Source: Ascaris suum (lineage: Eukaryota; Nematoda; Chromadorea; Rhabditida; Ascarididae). Taken from it: a stretch of 64,000 nucleotides of DNA. Of this stretch, positions 15,901 through 32,200 are shown piece by piece (the stretch's first letter is position 1; every line of letters begins with the position of its first letter). Below the pieces are notes generated by a model, which saw only the letters and a program-made list of their open reading frames with translations, was not told where the DNA came from and searched no databases. Position numbers and translations under genes: made by a program. The stretch spans positions 5,708,001 through 5,772,000 of the forward strand of contig CM024186.1 of NCBI GenBank assembly GCA_013433145.1, written 5' to 3'.

Positions 15901-16677
15901 ATAAAATATAATTAAAATATTTTTTAAAGAATATTTTAGAGGATATTTTGAGAAATTTTTTTCTGAGAATAGAAATAAATCGCCTTCATATTAAGAATTT
16001 TTTCAAGAACAAAAGCATTTCCGAATAATGGAAATATTTAGAACGATGTACGAAAATTGTGGAGACTCCATTTTGAGAAGAAATATTATTTTAGGAATTT
16101 GTAGTGATTGAAATTTTTTTTTGTTGTTGTTGTTGAAAATTTTATATGTTGTATTATGGTTATAACTTACAATATTGTACTACCAAAATTCGAATAATAA
16201 AATCTGAAAGCCAAATATATATTGCTGGCGCAATTGTCCTATCTTGATATGTAAATTGATATGTAAATTATACTAGAGAGACGGAGAAATTTATTTATTT
16301 TATAATAGAATAGATTCATATAAAAATACTTCATGATCTATAAAACATCAGAAAGTTTTCATTCGCAAAATTGTCGCAAATCATTCGGAAAATTTTCACT
16401 CATCTCATTTAAAAAGAAAAAAAAATTCATTTCAAAAATGACATTCCTATTAATGCAGCAATTTCATATATAGGCATTAAGAAGATTTCATATATTTGAT
16501 ATTAATGGTCAAAATAATTTGAAAAGAACTCACCTCAACACTTTCCATTTCACGTCTCTTTGCTGGCGCAATTGTCCTATCTTGATATCTCCTCTCATCG
16601 TGTATCGCATTTACTTCGTTTAGCATTATTCGACAATGCATTAGAATGAACAAATGAAATAAGTAATTAATGAACAT
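3929..16677 (-). CDS. Cys-loop ligand-gated anion channel, nematode acc/lgc type (13 exons, complete)
   Basis: Exons in order: 16534-16677, 15825-15893, 14493-14562, 13246-13406, 12502-12645, 10670-10797, 9534-9633, 9122-9232, 8240-8352, 7887-8023, 6817-6902, 6034-6152, 3929-4136. All junction phases agree and the total is 1590 bp. A signal peptide ([17 protein letters not shown]...NEVNA) is followed by a charged extension. The ligand-binding domain shows [37 protein letters not shown], a Cys-loop with 13 residues between its cysteines ([15 protein letters not shown]) and ESFNY. M1 starts at [15 protein letters not shown]2 carries the anion-channel PAR motif ([19 protein letters not shown]). 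M3 is [21 protein letters not shown] short Ser/Pro/Ala-rich loop precedes M4 ([18 protein letters not shown]). It should form a pentameric neuronal or muscle chloride channel. Loop C has no cysteines, so it is neither a nicotinic nor a GluCl/glycine-type subunit. The ligand (acetylcholine, GABA or an amine) cannot be fixed from sequence alone. The acceptor of exon 5 (ctaaag) is atypical, and the last exon has two possible acceptors 9 bp apart. Confidence 0.92.
6671..6790 (+). repeat. G-rich low-complexity tract with quadruplex potential
   Basis: Runs of 4-16 G on the + strand, interspersed with tgtggg and ggtggtggtgg. It sits about 30 bp downstream of an exon (6817-6902) of the minus-strand channel gene, so the transcript carries a C-rich tract just after the donor. 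Confidence 0.8.
11126..11208. repeat. Imperfect ~31-bp tandem repeat, three copies
   Basis: Three units of the type gtgggcttatggtggtgctt plus gacccttta follow each other inside intron 5 of the channel gene. The copies differ at several positions. Confidence 0.7.
11464..11500 (+). repeat. G-rich tract
   Basis: ggtggtggt followed by runs of 11, 6 and 4 G within 37 bp, in intron 5 of the channel gene. It is a second potential quadruplex on the same strand as the one near 6.7 kb. Confidence 0.75.
12646..13245. other. Intron of the channel gene with a GC-richer block open on both strands
   Basis: This intron separates channel exons 4 and 5. From about 12715 to 13060 its base composition is near 50% GC, unlike the surroundings, and it stays open for 160 codons on the + strand (12663-13145) and 111 on the - strand (12708-13043). 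I recognise neither translation. It may be a nested gene, an inserted element or a relic of one. It is not needed for the channel, whose exons join across it in phase. Confidence 0.35.
13895..14118 (+). mobile_element. Degenerate non-LTR retrotransposon fragment (C-terminal tail of the RT polyprotein)
   Basis: The frame from 13895 reads [12 protein letters not shown], then [20 protein letters not shown], then two in-frame stops around ALTRL and KQHGA. This follows the common LINE tail pattern RWFGHV.R - GkRkRGRPk.TW....K.DlK - ALDR..WR found after the reverse transcriptase of RTE/CR1-like elements. No catalytic part of the polyprotein is visible upstream. It lies in sense-opposite orientation inside intron 3 of the channel gene and is a dead fragment. 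Confidence 0.55.
16222..16250. repeat. Exact 29-bp duplicate of part of channel exon 1
   Basis: The 29 bases here are identical to 16560-16588, which lie inside coding exon 1 (they encode [10 protein letters not shown] on the minus strand). This copy lies 338 bp away in intron 1 and is flanked by a second short repeat (gatatgtaaatt twice). It looks like a small local duplication. Confidence 0.8.
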
Positions 16678-17865
16678 TTGTTTATAACTACATCGGCATT
16701 TGTAAGCTAAAATTTAAAAAAAAAATTAAATAACCTCTGATCATTGGAAAATTTTTGGGAAAATCCAATTCTTCGAGATCGTGGAAATTTCAATACAACG
16801 CTTTAACATTCATCTAAACGAAATAAATCGTAGAAAAAAAAAGGCTAATAAATATTGAAATACTGTTGAATTGCAAAATAGTTGTAACTTAATTTGCTAT
16901 TTTATTGCAAAAATTGCAACGGTAAATTTGCAAAATGTAATAGCTTTATAAATTATTATTTACTCTAAATTTTAATTTCATTATAAATTTATTGCAAATT
17001 ATAAATTTATTTATTAAAGTTGAAAATTATTGAATTATAAAATATGAGTTGAAAAAGAAATAGAAAAAAAAAATACAAAATGCAGCAGACAATCTTTAAA
17101 TTCTATATTATTAACTATGATTGTTGAAATATTTTTTTTAGTTATTATTTACTAGATGAAATTTGCATATTTTTGGAAATCATAGAAAATCTCAAATAGA
17201 TTTATAGGCATTTTAGTTACCGAAATGCTCATGAAGTATTACTCTTCAAGAGCTTTGAAGAACCTCAAATTTATAATATATAAGTTGAAAGCGATTAATA
17301 CATCGATACGAAGTAATTTTATTAAGGGAAACGAAATATTAAATAATAATATCTTAATTAATATTGTTTATTAGCGCAATTATATAATACAATTCCACAA
17401 GCCTTTTTTTATTAAATAATAAACGTATATTATTTACTATTTTCAAAGATAATATATTTAATTAATGTGAAGGGAAATTCAAAAATATTGATATTTGAAA
17501 TATTTATTGTTAGCTATATTCATTCAATATTTTTTTCTTCTTTCGACAATACCCAATGGTCACTCTACCAAATGGTCACTTTCACCTAGTGGTCACTTTA
17601 ATTTCTATTTCCCTTGTTAGAATAAGAGAAATGAAATCGATATCATTGAGATAAATAAGAGGAGAAAGAATCGATTGATAGAATAATGTACATGATTGTT
17701 TCGAATCGGTTAAATCGGTTAAACTCAGTGTGGATGTTGTGTCCACTGACCGCACTACGTTTAGGTAACATTATTATTAAAATATGAAATCAACATTTTG
17801 GTAATTATTTATTCAATTGCAATACAACAATCAAATAGCCAATAAATGAGCAATAAATAAGCAGA

Positions 17866-17900
<35 letters not shown>

Positions 17901-18838
17901 AAATAAACAAATAAATAAATAAGCAAATAAATAAATCAGTAAATAAATACGTTAAGAGAACTTTTACTTTCCAAAAAAAAAAACGAAATCGTACATCAAA
18001 ATCTTCAAAATTTTCTATGAGAGAGCTTAGAAAGCTGAATTGCTAAAAATAATAAAAATTGAACAAAAAAAATGCAATGAAGAAGAAATATTTCTTGGGG
18101 GCAACATCATTCCCATTAGTGAAATAAATGAGAGCTAAGTAAATAATCATCAAAGGTGGTGCTATAGCTCTATAATATATAATAAAATGATTAGTGAATT
18201 CCAATTTGATTTGCATATTATTTTATTCATAGTTTTATCTTACTGCATAAATCGTTCGTATATTTTAATTACTGATCAATAAGCGTTTGCTATAATCGGT
18301 GATATTTGACTAATTACTTCATATTTCCTCGTTTATAATCAACAATAAACGATTAATATAACGTCAGAAACATATAAAAATTTGACGTATTTGCCAAATC
18401 TGTAAAGATAAATAGCACAAATATGTGCTTTTCGTAACTATTGTTAATGGTTTAGTTGAGAAAACCAATTTGTAATTGATTCAAAAACAACAGACAAATA
18501 TATAATAATTCATTCATTTCTCTATTCTAATAAGCAACTGAAAAAAAAACTTTTTTTTTTGGCTTCCGCTATGAAATAAAAATTTCAAATAATCATTATT
18601 AATTGTGTTAATAACGCACACTTTACCCTATGAAAATGAAAGCAATAATGGATAGCTTTCAATTGAAACCTTATTTCTTCTCATTTCGATTCAAATGCAT
18701 AGAAGTGATGAATTTTATTTGAATTGATTGCAAACTGATGAGGTAAGAAATGGGAAAATCTTCGTTTAGACAATTATTGTCATTGTATGTATAAAAGGCG
18801 GTGAAGTGCCGGTACTTTTCCAGTACCATTGTATAGTA
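16678..18838. other. Gene-free AT-rich region
   Basis: This lies upstream of the channel start and would hold its promoter. I see many short inverted AT stretches, a threefold atggtcact repeat around 17540-17600 and an (AAAT)n array, but no exon with convincing splice sites and no element I can name. Confidence 0.4.
17846..17946. repeat. (AAAT)n tetranucleotide array
   Basis: Mostly perfect aaat units with occasional g or c interruptions over about 100 bp. Confidence 0.85.
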
Positions 18839-18985
18839 TATTAACAGTAGTGTGGTTAGCATGGTCTAAGGCGCCTAGTTGTTTAGATTCACTGATTCCG
18901 CCTAGCCAAGGAGGGGAGAGGGAAGCCGGGAGGGAGTCCCTCATAGGCATTATCCCACTCGGCTGCTCTCTGAACGCTCATTTAA
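18839..18985 (+). repeat. tRNA-Leu-like sequence, probably a tRNA-derived SINE or pseudogene
   Basis: ggttagcatggtctaaggcg at 18853-18872 matches the 5' and D-arm part of eukaryotic tRNA-Leu (GGTAGCGTGGCCGAGCGGTCTAAGGCGC) with an internal gap. ggcattatcccactcggctg about 75 bp later matches its T-arm and acceptor end. The interval between them is longer than in a real tRNA, and the T loop lacks GGTTCGA, so a functional tRNA is unlikely. The tail to about 19060 stays GC-richer than its surroundings and may be the body of the element. Confidence 0.4.
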
Positions 18986-21900
18986 TTGACTTGAGACTCA
19001 CAAGTATATATCGCAAATATGTCCATCGGTTGCCGTAGGGTCACCCATTGCAATTCGGCGTTGAAACTATCAATTATATCGATATTTGAACTAGATGTAC
19101 TAAATAAATTAATTTAAATTTCGCGATTTTTTTTTCACAATAATTTAAAAAAATCTAAAATATGACGAGCAAACAATTTTGGATTAAAATTGAATGCTGC
19201 AATATTTTTAAAAAATTTCCCCCCCCCCCCCCCTCCAACCTCCAAAAAAAGATTAAATATAAAGATTGGACATTTTCAACTAATTGTACTGCGGTGCTTT
19301 ATTGATCATGAATGATTGAGTAATGCGGTGATAAGCACGTATAATGACTCGTTTCTTGATATGAGAAAGTTCTAATCGCTCATTGCACCGGAAACATCTG
19401 CGTCCGAGTAGATCACAATTGTTCATTGCCAAGCGGAAATAAAGTAATACTAAATGGCATTTGACAGTAAATCATTCAAAGAGTTCAGTTAAATTGATGG
19501 TCGAAATTGAGTGATGTATGGTCGACTATTCTATTGAAATAAATAAAATCGTCAAATATACTAAATAAAGAACAATTAAAATACACCTTTAATTACAGGT
19601 AGTGTAACATGAAAGAGATTTAAGTATCGGTAACAAAGACGACATAAATGTAGATGAGGTGAGATGTTGAAATTGAAAAAAAAAAAGGAGATTATAATAT
19701 CGCCTTGTCGAGTAATGAATGAAGCTCAATTAATCCTCTTATTAGGCTTCAACTATACATGTAGCTAACAAATATATTCAGAGGAAAAAGTCATTAGTTG
19801 TTGTTTACTTCAAGTTTAACTAAATCAATCACCTAATAGCCTAATAGAAGCTCATTGAGGAATCACGAATTTATTACGTGTGAGGAGAGCAACAAACGAT
19901 CAAAAGGAGAGCACGTTCATCGTTCATTCCCCTTACAATTGGAATTAACCGAATAATTAGTATGGTCGATTTGGGCTTCTCATTCTGGAATTAACGCATT
20001 ATTTGATGCTTAAAATACAAGATTATTACCGATGGGTGGGATCATTCTAAAGTGAAAACAATTTTTTGCCATCAAATCTCAGTTGATATATTTTCAACGA
20101 TGACGCACAGAGGAAATTTATGACAACAGACGAATATCTGCAAAAAAAAAAAAAAAAAAAAAGAAAAGTTCGCTCAACCATAGAGATATTTTCATAATTG
20201 ACAGTCATTTTAGAGGACGACTGGAAAATGCAAGCAACAGAGTAGGATGCTTGGAAAATGATCAACTTATGCGAATTTTTTCGAGAATTGAATTTCTCGA
20301 AAGCTTAAATCCTTTCAAATTAAAAAAAAAACAAACTAAAAATTTCAAATTCTTGAAAGTAGAGCGCTTGAAGGGAAGCTCAAAATGAGATCTGAAAGAG
20401 CGATTTGAGTGGAAGAATATTTCGAGAAAAAAAAAATCGAATGGTCAATTTTAGTGATAATCAAAATGATCGAGATTGATGAAAAATTGAATGAGTTTAG
20501 TGGGAAAAGAAAAAAAGATGGAACATAGCAGCACTTAAAAACTTCAAAACGTGAACCCTCTTTGCCTATAGCAATTTCGACTGCAATTGACATTGATGAT
20601 TTATTGATGGGGATGAAATTTGTGCATCAAATAAATGCTCATCTATATTGACGATATGATCGTCCTTTGTGCATATAGCAGCGAAAAAAAAAAGCCCAAA
20701 ACTCATCACATCGGTAGAAGAGGGTGATAGGCTATGTTCTTCTATACATTCTCAATTAAAGTGTGCTAGTTATCACGTAGAGATGGGGCAAAGTACTAAT
20801 AATAGCTATATGAATTAAGAATTCTAAACGCTTAACAAAAATTGATGATAGGATAAAAATAGGAATGGAATTGAATATAATTGATCCGAATGAAATTATG
20901 AACTCATAATATATGATGATCATAAAATTATAACACAAATAAACGTTAAACTATAGCATATTAATTTATAACATATATGTCTGTTAAGCTAATAGATCGA
21001 TGAAGAAAATATTATTACCAGTTATGAAAGAATTTATTGAAGCAACTCGCAGTGTGCATAGAATTTTCCATTAGTGTTCAAAGTTTCAGCGAAGAGTATC
21101 AAAAAGTTAATCTCTGAAGTGATTTTATTGAGATCAAGTATCAAAGATGCATAGATTGTTTATTCTTTTAAACAAATCTTCTCCGGAATATTTTTTTTTT
21201 TTTGATTTCAGGAATCTTTGTCTTACTAATGGAATTTTACGATTCCCTCGCTCGTTTATTTGAATCGCTCGTAAGGTGAATTCACATTAAAAATGATAAA
21301 TATTGTTTGTGCCTCATCAATTCACCACCTGTAATTGAATGAAGAGAGTGTAAAAGTTTATGCATAATTTATATATTACTGAAGAATTTCATTGAACTAA
21401 GAAGAAAACTTCTCCATAAACTTGCGATATAATTTTTTAAATTCTTTTTAAAGCAAACTGAAATAGGTATAGAAATATTGAAAAAGTTTGTAACTGAATT
21501 CTATATGAAGCAATTTTAGCATACTTTTTCATTCAAAGTGAACAAGTACGATACGACAATTCTGCGAAAATTTATTGCTGTTAGGTGTTTATGATTACCA
21601 CTACGAATAAGTTTACTACGTTTATGCTTATTCTATATTTTTCATTAAAAAAAGCATTTCTAGTCCTCCCCCCCCCCTCCCCTCCCCTTCCCTAGTCATG
21701 GTAATTAATGACGATGAGGTAACACTGAAGATAGAGCATACTCAGGAAGTGCATCCTGGAGTGTACCTGACATACACACTCAATTCTTTTAAAGACTCAA
21801 GCTGGAGGATGAAGAAAGACGCTCTGAGAGGGCAACTAGGAGCATATCCCACACACGTTCTGAGATATGTGCAAAGACTTGCCAAGTCGACGAAGATTTA

Positions 21901-23062
21901 CAAGCACCGATCGTCAGTAAGACACGAGCAAATATTGCTTAGTCATAACAATCCGGCCACTTAAAAGGTTTTTACGGTTGTCTCAATCTTTGAATAACTT
22001 GCATACTAATACCTGAAGAGAGATTACAATATGCAATTCGAAAACCAAGCCAAAATTGCAACAATATAATAATTGCCAAGGCCAAGTCCCAACATTTAGT
22101 AGGCGCAAAAAAGTGTGTCAAAACAGACTGATTGAAAATATTATTGAAATCAAAATAAATAAAAATAATAAAACTGGTTATTAGTATTTTTCAAATACGA
22201 AAAAAAAGCAATAATAAAATTACCAATCAATCGTAGTGAGGCATTGATGTTCACTACGAAGATAATTAGTCGATAAATTATTAGTGCATTATTGACAGAT
22301 GGCAATAAGGCAAGGAGTTATGAGCATATAAATTCATAGATGAGATGCATATGCTTAGATGAATTAATATAATAGAAAAGAGTACTTAGGTTTATCACAG
22401 GTGTTTTGAGCGCTTATTTAATATATGCTTAATTATAAAAGTGGGTCTTTACTGAAGTTCAGTAATTCATCTAGTACATTCAATTATTCGAAGTATTCAT
22501 GTGCTACATATATATAATCTAAACAACAAACTAGACTAAACCTCTCAAAATTTGAATGCATGGAAACTGCGACGTAGAGAACAATTTATGGCCAGTCGGC
22601 TGACACAACATAAGGAAAAAACGAATCATATGTTCAAGACTTCTTGAGCTGCTGCATCGTTGGGTTAAAATATGATCAGATTGATTCACATGTTCTAAAA
22701 TCTATTGATAATTGATATAATTTGATAAATCGAAGAAAAAAGATATGTGTCGTCTCACGTCCTTCCAGCCCCTCCATCTTTCCTCTCTGGCTCAATTTTA
22801 CGCCCTCTTCAGGTAAGCGCATGGAGTAAGGTAAGAGTAAAGTTTAGAGCTCTTATAAGATATTGACTTGAATGAATCTTAGAGGCGCTTATCGAAGAGC
22901 AACACTAGCAATATTATAACGATCGATTCCTAATTATGTAAATTTTCCGTCAAATTGCTGTTGTAATTGGGAGCGATGCGACTCCGTCGAAGCATTTACG
23001 CACAAATGAATAAATAGATCGTGAAAAAAATGTTTACTTGTTATTTATCTAATTGAACTTCA

Positions 23063-23065
<3 letters not shown>

Positions 23066-23159
<94 letters not shown>
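23066..23159. repeat. (TA)n microsatellite
   Basis: Pure TA run of about 94 bp in the gene-poor region. Confidence 0.95.
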
Positions 23160-23160
<1 letters not shown>

Positions 23161-26100
23161 CTGCATTTCCTATGCACCAGTATTTATTCTTTGGCAGTAG
23201 AAGAAAACAAGAACTTCACATAGAGTGACGGCAAACTTAAGCGTCCAAAGAACAGAAGGTATTTGAAGGAATAACTCCGACTGGACTAGATCGAACAGCA
23301 AGATAAGCGATATGATCCGCTAAGTAGTTCTTGCCCTTTACAATAAATATTTTAGTATGCAGCTGCCATATGCGCCTAAAAGAACAACTTTTCAGCTCTG
23401 ATTTCTATGCTTTCGATATTGAATTTGTGGAACGCTTTTTTTATTAGGGGAATAAGATCGTAGTGAGGAGAATACAAATCAAAACAATAATTGTCTAAAA
23501 TTGTATCGAAATGCCTTTAAAAAACTATTTATGATGCTTGGGGCGAAAATAAAAAGCTTCATGGATTAACTCGATGACAAGGATTTAATAACGATCAAAT
23601 TTGCTTTGTTCAGTGTATCATTCTCTTCCAGTATTATCATAGCAACATCCATTTCCAACAATATAAGAATAAGATAATGAATAAATCAAAGACATTACTT
23701 CATATATGAATACTTTCTTCTAGCTATAAAATCTAAGCTCGATTCGAAAATAAAGGTATACATTTCGAGAACAGTTGATAATCTAAGTGATAACCTGATA
23801 ACCTAAGATAACCTTAGAACTTATCATTGGCTTCACAACAATTGCCAGTAGCTATATAGAAAGAGGGCATGTTGTGATTAAAATGCTCTCAACAAAAGCG
23901 CTATTCGATATTCAAATCAATATGCAACATTACTTTATGGATTTTCGTCTGTGGAAATGCAAAGTGACGATATCATCGTATAATATAATCCGATAGAAAA
24001 ATAACAAGAACTTGAAGTATTGAAATTTATAAATTTCGACTATTTTTATAGACGCACTTATATTTTATTATAGAAGGTCGTCTATAGAAAGATGCAAAAC
24101 GGCGATCTGTTTGAAGCAACAAAAAATTGCCTTTCGAACAAAAAAAAACGGATAAAGATTAAAGACTGAAATCGATTCGATTTCCGATCATAAGCATCGA
24201 TGAATTTGATGATGGTGGGTACTTGATAGAAATGAAATAATATGAGTTAAATTTCATTTCCATTCGATTCGTCTAAGGGTTGAAAAAAAAACAGTTCATC
24301 GGTGGGGAAAAAAAATTTTTTTTTTTAAAGGAGAAACTCTTCTAAGAAATCGAACATGAAGAAACTAAACACAAAAATATCATTGAGATATTTCAAATCC
24401 TCTTTTCGAGAATACCTTCGTAATGGTACTTGTGTTTCAAAAAAAGGAGGAGAAAAGCGTATTAGCTAACCTTAATTTGAAATTCTGGAAATTTTTCAAT
24501 AAATCCCAATAAAATTTCACTAAAATATTAAACATTTTTGAAAAATTCATTAACGGTATTGAATATTAGCATTGGAATTGATTTATCAAATGGAATTAAA
24601 ATATTCGATTAGCATCGTCTTCTACGATATATTTCTCATAGGAAATGATATTTATTGAATAAACGATTAATGAATAAAATTTTAATAACGATATTTTTAT
24701 TCGAGAATCTAGAAAATAAACGTAAAATATCACAAATTTTCATTTCTAAGCTAACGACTAAGCACTTTTCTAATTTGAAGGCATAATTTGCAATAAAACT
24801 CTCTTATAATTCCACAAGAAAGCATTACAGATTCTTCTTTTTTTTTTTCTAATCTTCAAGTTGTAAAAATCGATGAAATTTCTGATTGTTTTGATAAAGA
24901 ATTGATGAGGCTCATGAATTATCAGCAGCAAGAAATGAGTTGACTTTGTCGAAGAAATGAAATCAAAAATTTTTTTTCCATAATAAAACGAGAATATTGT
25001 GAAATATTTCATGTGTAATTTCCTCTTGGGAAAATACTTTAACATTCTCAATCCAAAAAAAAAAATATTCGGTCGTGCGCTTACTTATAGGGTAATAAAG
25101 CTTAGTCATTCTCATAAAATACGGACAATTTGACCATTTATTTGCCTTAACTGTCTAATTAAGCGGAAGTTTTTTACAAATCGCTAGAATAACATGAGAT
25201 GAGTCAACTCCAGTAAGAAAGACATGTATCGTTGAAATGAGTATGCTATTAAGCACAAAAATTGATGCTATATCGTAAAGAAATGTCTAACGTAGTGATT
25301 TTAGCCAGAACAAGATGGAATTTTCCTAATTTCTGTGAATTTCTGAGAGAAATTTGCATTTCTTCATCGAAGAAAAAAAAACAACACGATACTTTGAACC
25401 TTTGCAGTAAAATTTTCTATTTTCATATAATAATATTCATGAGTGTTCCTTAATTTTACTGAAAATTCCACTTTTCTTTGGCATCTCCACATCTCTAGCT
25501 CATCAGTCCACTAGAGATGTATGCTAGTTGTGAAAAATAGGCAATAAAGATGGAAAAGAAATCGAACGCTTTTGAGAACAATAGGAGCGTCATTAATTGT
25601 TATGATGTGCGTTAAATCTCGATTTTTATGCTATAACTTTTGCGCTAACGAGCTTGGCGATTGCTTTAGCCACTAAAAACCGATTAATATTCATAACAAA
25701 AGCAGCAATAACATATAACATAATGTTGTGGTATGTCGGTAAAATTTAGCACATATTCGATTTTCTGATCATGATGAGGTGGCTTTAAGGCGGCTATTTT
25801 CTCTTTTTTTTTCTCGATTAGCGTCCGTTGGTTGCATCTCATCATAATCTGCCATTTATCCACTCTTTACACGATAAGCATACAAGAACTAATCCCTTAA
25901 CAAATTCCTTTGTTACGACTAACGTTTGCCATAGCCTTAGTGCTGATATGCAGTCCCCACCCCCCCCCCCCCTTCCCCACCTCCTCACTTATGCGTGGTA
26001 AGGTAGTGTTGATAAATTTTTTTCATACGTATAAATAGATATGACGTGATATTAAAATGATGCAATCTTGAACAAGAGGATGAATCGCATAGGCTCATTT

Positions 26101-26296
26101 GTGGTGTAATCGCTACTCTTTGTTAATTATTTCAAAAATGGAAAAAAATTGGCTTTTCCTAAAATTTCAAGCTATATTTACTAGTTATATCCGAAGCATA
26201 AAGTAAACAAGTTAATTTCGTTTAATAGTTTCGTTTGTTATCTATATAGCAGCGCCTCAACTTTCAAGTGTCTTATAAAAGCTTCACATCTCATAA

Positions 26297-26299
<3 letters not shown>

Positions 26300-26391
<92 letters not shown>
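26300..26391. repeat. (TA)n microsatellite
   Basis: Pure TA run of about 92 bp, just downstream of the last exon of the minus-strand membrane protein gene. Confidence 0.95.
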
Positions 26392-26393
<2 letters not shown>

Positions 26394-26500
26394 AAATCGG
26401 TAAATGTACTCGTTAAATAAATAATCGGTAAAATCGATAATTGCTTTACTTGCTGGTTTTTCAATTTCCCTTATGTAACGACGTAACACTAAACGGTTTT

Positions 26501-29235
<2,735 letters not shown>

Positions 29236-32200
29236 CTGCCCACGTAATGCAACATTTCATGCCATCCCACGTATCATCAATTTACACAGCAACCGATATT
29301 GCGCATCAATTTCATCGAACTTTTGTGCTCTTCACTTAAATTCATCTATCAAAAAAAAGATGATCTAACGAATTGTCCATCTTAAGAAAAAAAAACGAAT
29401 TTTAAGAGGAATATTGATAAAGTTGTCGGAATGTTCGATAAATTTTCTCGTCCATTGAATTATGAGTATTTAAATAGCCGATTAATGTTACTGGTTTACT
29501 TAAAATTACTTAAATACTTAAATTCATATCAAATTACTTGAAATTATTTTGTATTAATAATGAACAAACAAAATAGTCACACATCTCATATATACCCTTA
29601 TTCGTTGCTTACTTCAAAAAAAAAAGAATTTAGTTTATTCCATTGAAAATTTCTCATTTCTCTATCAATAATGAAAATAAAAGAATTAGGAACTATGCGA
29701 TTAATGCGAAATTTATTTTAGAAGAAAATGCCATCATAAATTCGAAAGCTCATCGACTGATAAGATCACTGATATGCAAATATCAAAGATAATAATTAAG
29801 AGAATTATTCTTTTTGAATATTATAAATAAAATTTTTGAGTGAATGCCGACATATTAGCTTTAATATGTAAATTTTTTTTAGCTCTTATATGAGATAGCA
29901 ATATCCTAAATATAACAGAAATATTTGCTGAAGAACAATTATTTTCTTCAAATGAATAATAATTTTTTACTCAATTTATGCTTACTTCTTATTAAACTGA
30001 TTATATGAATAGGAAATAAACTGAATAATTTGATAAGAAAAGAAGCGAACGCAATCAACGTTGAAATCGGCTCTTCAATAAAATAGTCTCATGAGAGGGA
30101 ATTATCTTTAAAAATATGTGATGTTGAATAGAACCGGAAAAGCTATAACTGTAAGTAAGTTATCAACTTCACCTCTAGATGGTTGTAAAACTTCAGTTTT
30201 TTTTAATAAAAGATTAAATTCGAGAGAATGCCAAATTTGAGGGAAGAAAGCTTATTTGGCTTGACGAAACAAAAACTATAGAGAAGAGCTAAATCTGAGG
30301 ACAAGACGTTGAACTCGATGGAGAAGGAAGGGGAAGTTGTGCAAATTGCGCAAATTCCCATCATCCGGAAATGGGAGTAGACTAGACATGGGTTTGAATT
30401 ATGCGAAGTGGGCGGAGGAGGAGATGGGGAAAAACGATATTCAAAGTTCAGTAACAACTGTTGTAGTGATAAATTCGATTCATAATAACATTTAATTCAA
30501 TAGAATCAAGTAGTGAAGGGCAACAACGAAATTGGCCGAAGCGGTCGGTGAATGCAGGAAATAATTGCCTCAACCAATTACGTTCTTGTACCAACGAGAA
30601 CTTTTTTTCAGGCTTACTTATGCCCATTGCGGACTCCACAAGAAAGCTTCATTTGCCGCCTCACAAAACACCCTCCGGCCATAATGCTTCCTCTCTCTCT
30701 TCCTCTCCCTTTCTCTCTCTCCCTCTCTTTCTCTCTCTGTCGATCGGAAAACGCCTTCCGACAGATATGTTCTTTCACCACCGACCAATTTAAACGGCTA
30801 TTAGAATATGGATCTTACTTGAAATTGGATAACTTTAGAGTAACTGTAACGCTTTTATTTAAATACCTATTAGTGAAACGCTATCTAATAGGCAAATAAA
30901 AACCCTCTAGAATAAGTTGCTTGAACGTATCACAAGTTCCTTGTTCATTTTCTACAATTATTTGCGCATTAATATGCACTTAACGAGCAAACATATGCAG
31001 AAACACATCAGTATTGATGACTAGCATGATAGATACATTTACATATCACTTAATTGACCAACCGCTTTCATAAATTACCAGCAAATAAATAATATCTCCA
31101 TAATTATAATACCTTCACATCGGAGAAATATTTTCACAAAAGAATGTTTCTTCTAGAATGCGATGCTTTTATTAAGATCTAATCGTTGTAGAAGCGAAAT
31201 TATAAGAGGCTAGAAACATATGCAAATTTTTAGCATATTTAAATATCTTTAATCCTTTATGGCTGATAATTCAGTGTAAAAGATATGCGTTATACACTAC
31301 ACCGAGATTATAGCTTTACATATACCAGGGCAGGTCAGCAGGCAGACAGACCGATAGACAGACATACACGCGTACTTATGCGCAACATTGCCGCAAAGCG
31401 CTTTTTTTAGCATAATTTGCAATTTGCAAATGTATTTGCATAATCGGCCTTTGCAATTTAACGAATATATTTTCAAGTCGTATAAGAATTAGCAGCTATC
31501 AGTAATACAACAATAGACTACTCACTCGATAAGGAGCAACATTTATTGCAAAAAAAAAAAAAAAAAATCTAAAATAAAACGAAATTTCAGTCCATTTTAG
31601 TGGAATTTTAATTTCAGTTTTTCAAAGAAAAAAACCCACACGTGTCATCAACGCCAATAACTTCACTTCAAATGAAAACCATCGAAATACTAATAAATCT
31701 CATCATAAGTGCATTTATGCGGATAAAAATCGCTCTCAGCTCGCACTAATTGAACCCTAAATATCTATTATTGAATATGTATAAAATTTCATCATCTTTC
31801 CTAAATGAAGTGAAAATTTATTCGCAAATATATTTGCGAATAGACATTTCGCTATTGCAACAACCATATGAATGAATAAGACGAAACGCAGCTGCATACA
31901 TTTGCAAATATCGACAAAACGACAATGCCGGAAAAAAAATAGCGAAACTCTCATTCGCTTTTAAAATATTTCTCTGCAAAAACAAAAAAAATAAAAAATA
32001 AAAAAGAAATTCCGCCTTTATGGAACATTATCTAGCTGAATATAATAGTTTCTATATCAACGAAATGAATCATAAAATTAAACTCGATTGCTAAATAGTT
32101 CATCCGTTTATTTTTATTTTTGCATATATATGCAAAATTTGCATAGAGGATTACGCACGAATTGAATGTCTATTTGTCTTATCTGTTGTAGGCGTACGTA

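Larger units (their letters stand above)
19060..26500. other. Gene-poor region
   Basis: AT-rich sequence with C homopolymers near 19220, 21668 and 25955 and two (TA)n arrays. An 88-codon open frame at 21698-21964 (+) is GC-richer but unrecognised. A 44-bp piece at 22769-22812 (+) has ideal splice borders (cttccag and gtaagc) but no partner exon. I cannot support a gene here. Confidence 0.4.

Noticed and set aside
21698..21964. 88-codon plus frame in the gene-poor region
   Set aside because: No domain, no splice context and no partner; kept only as a note in the region description.
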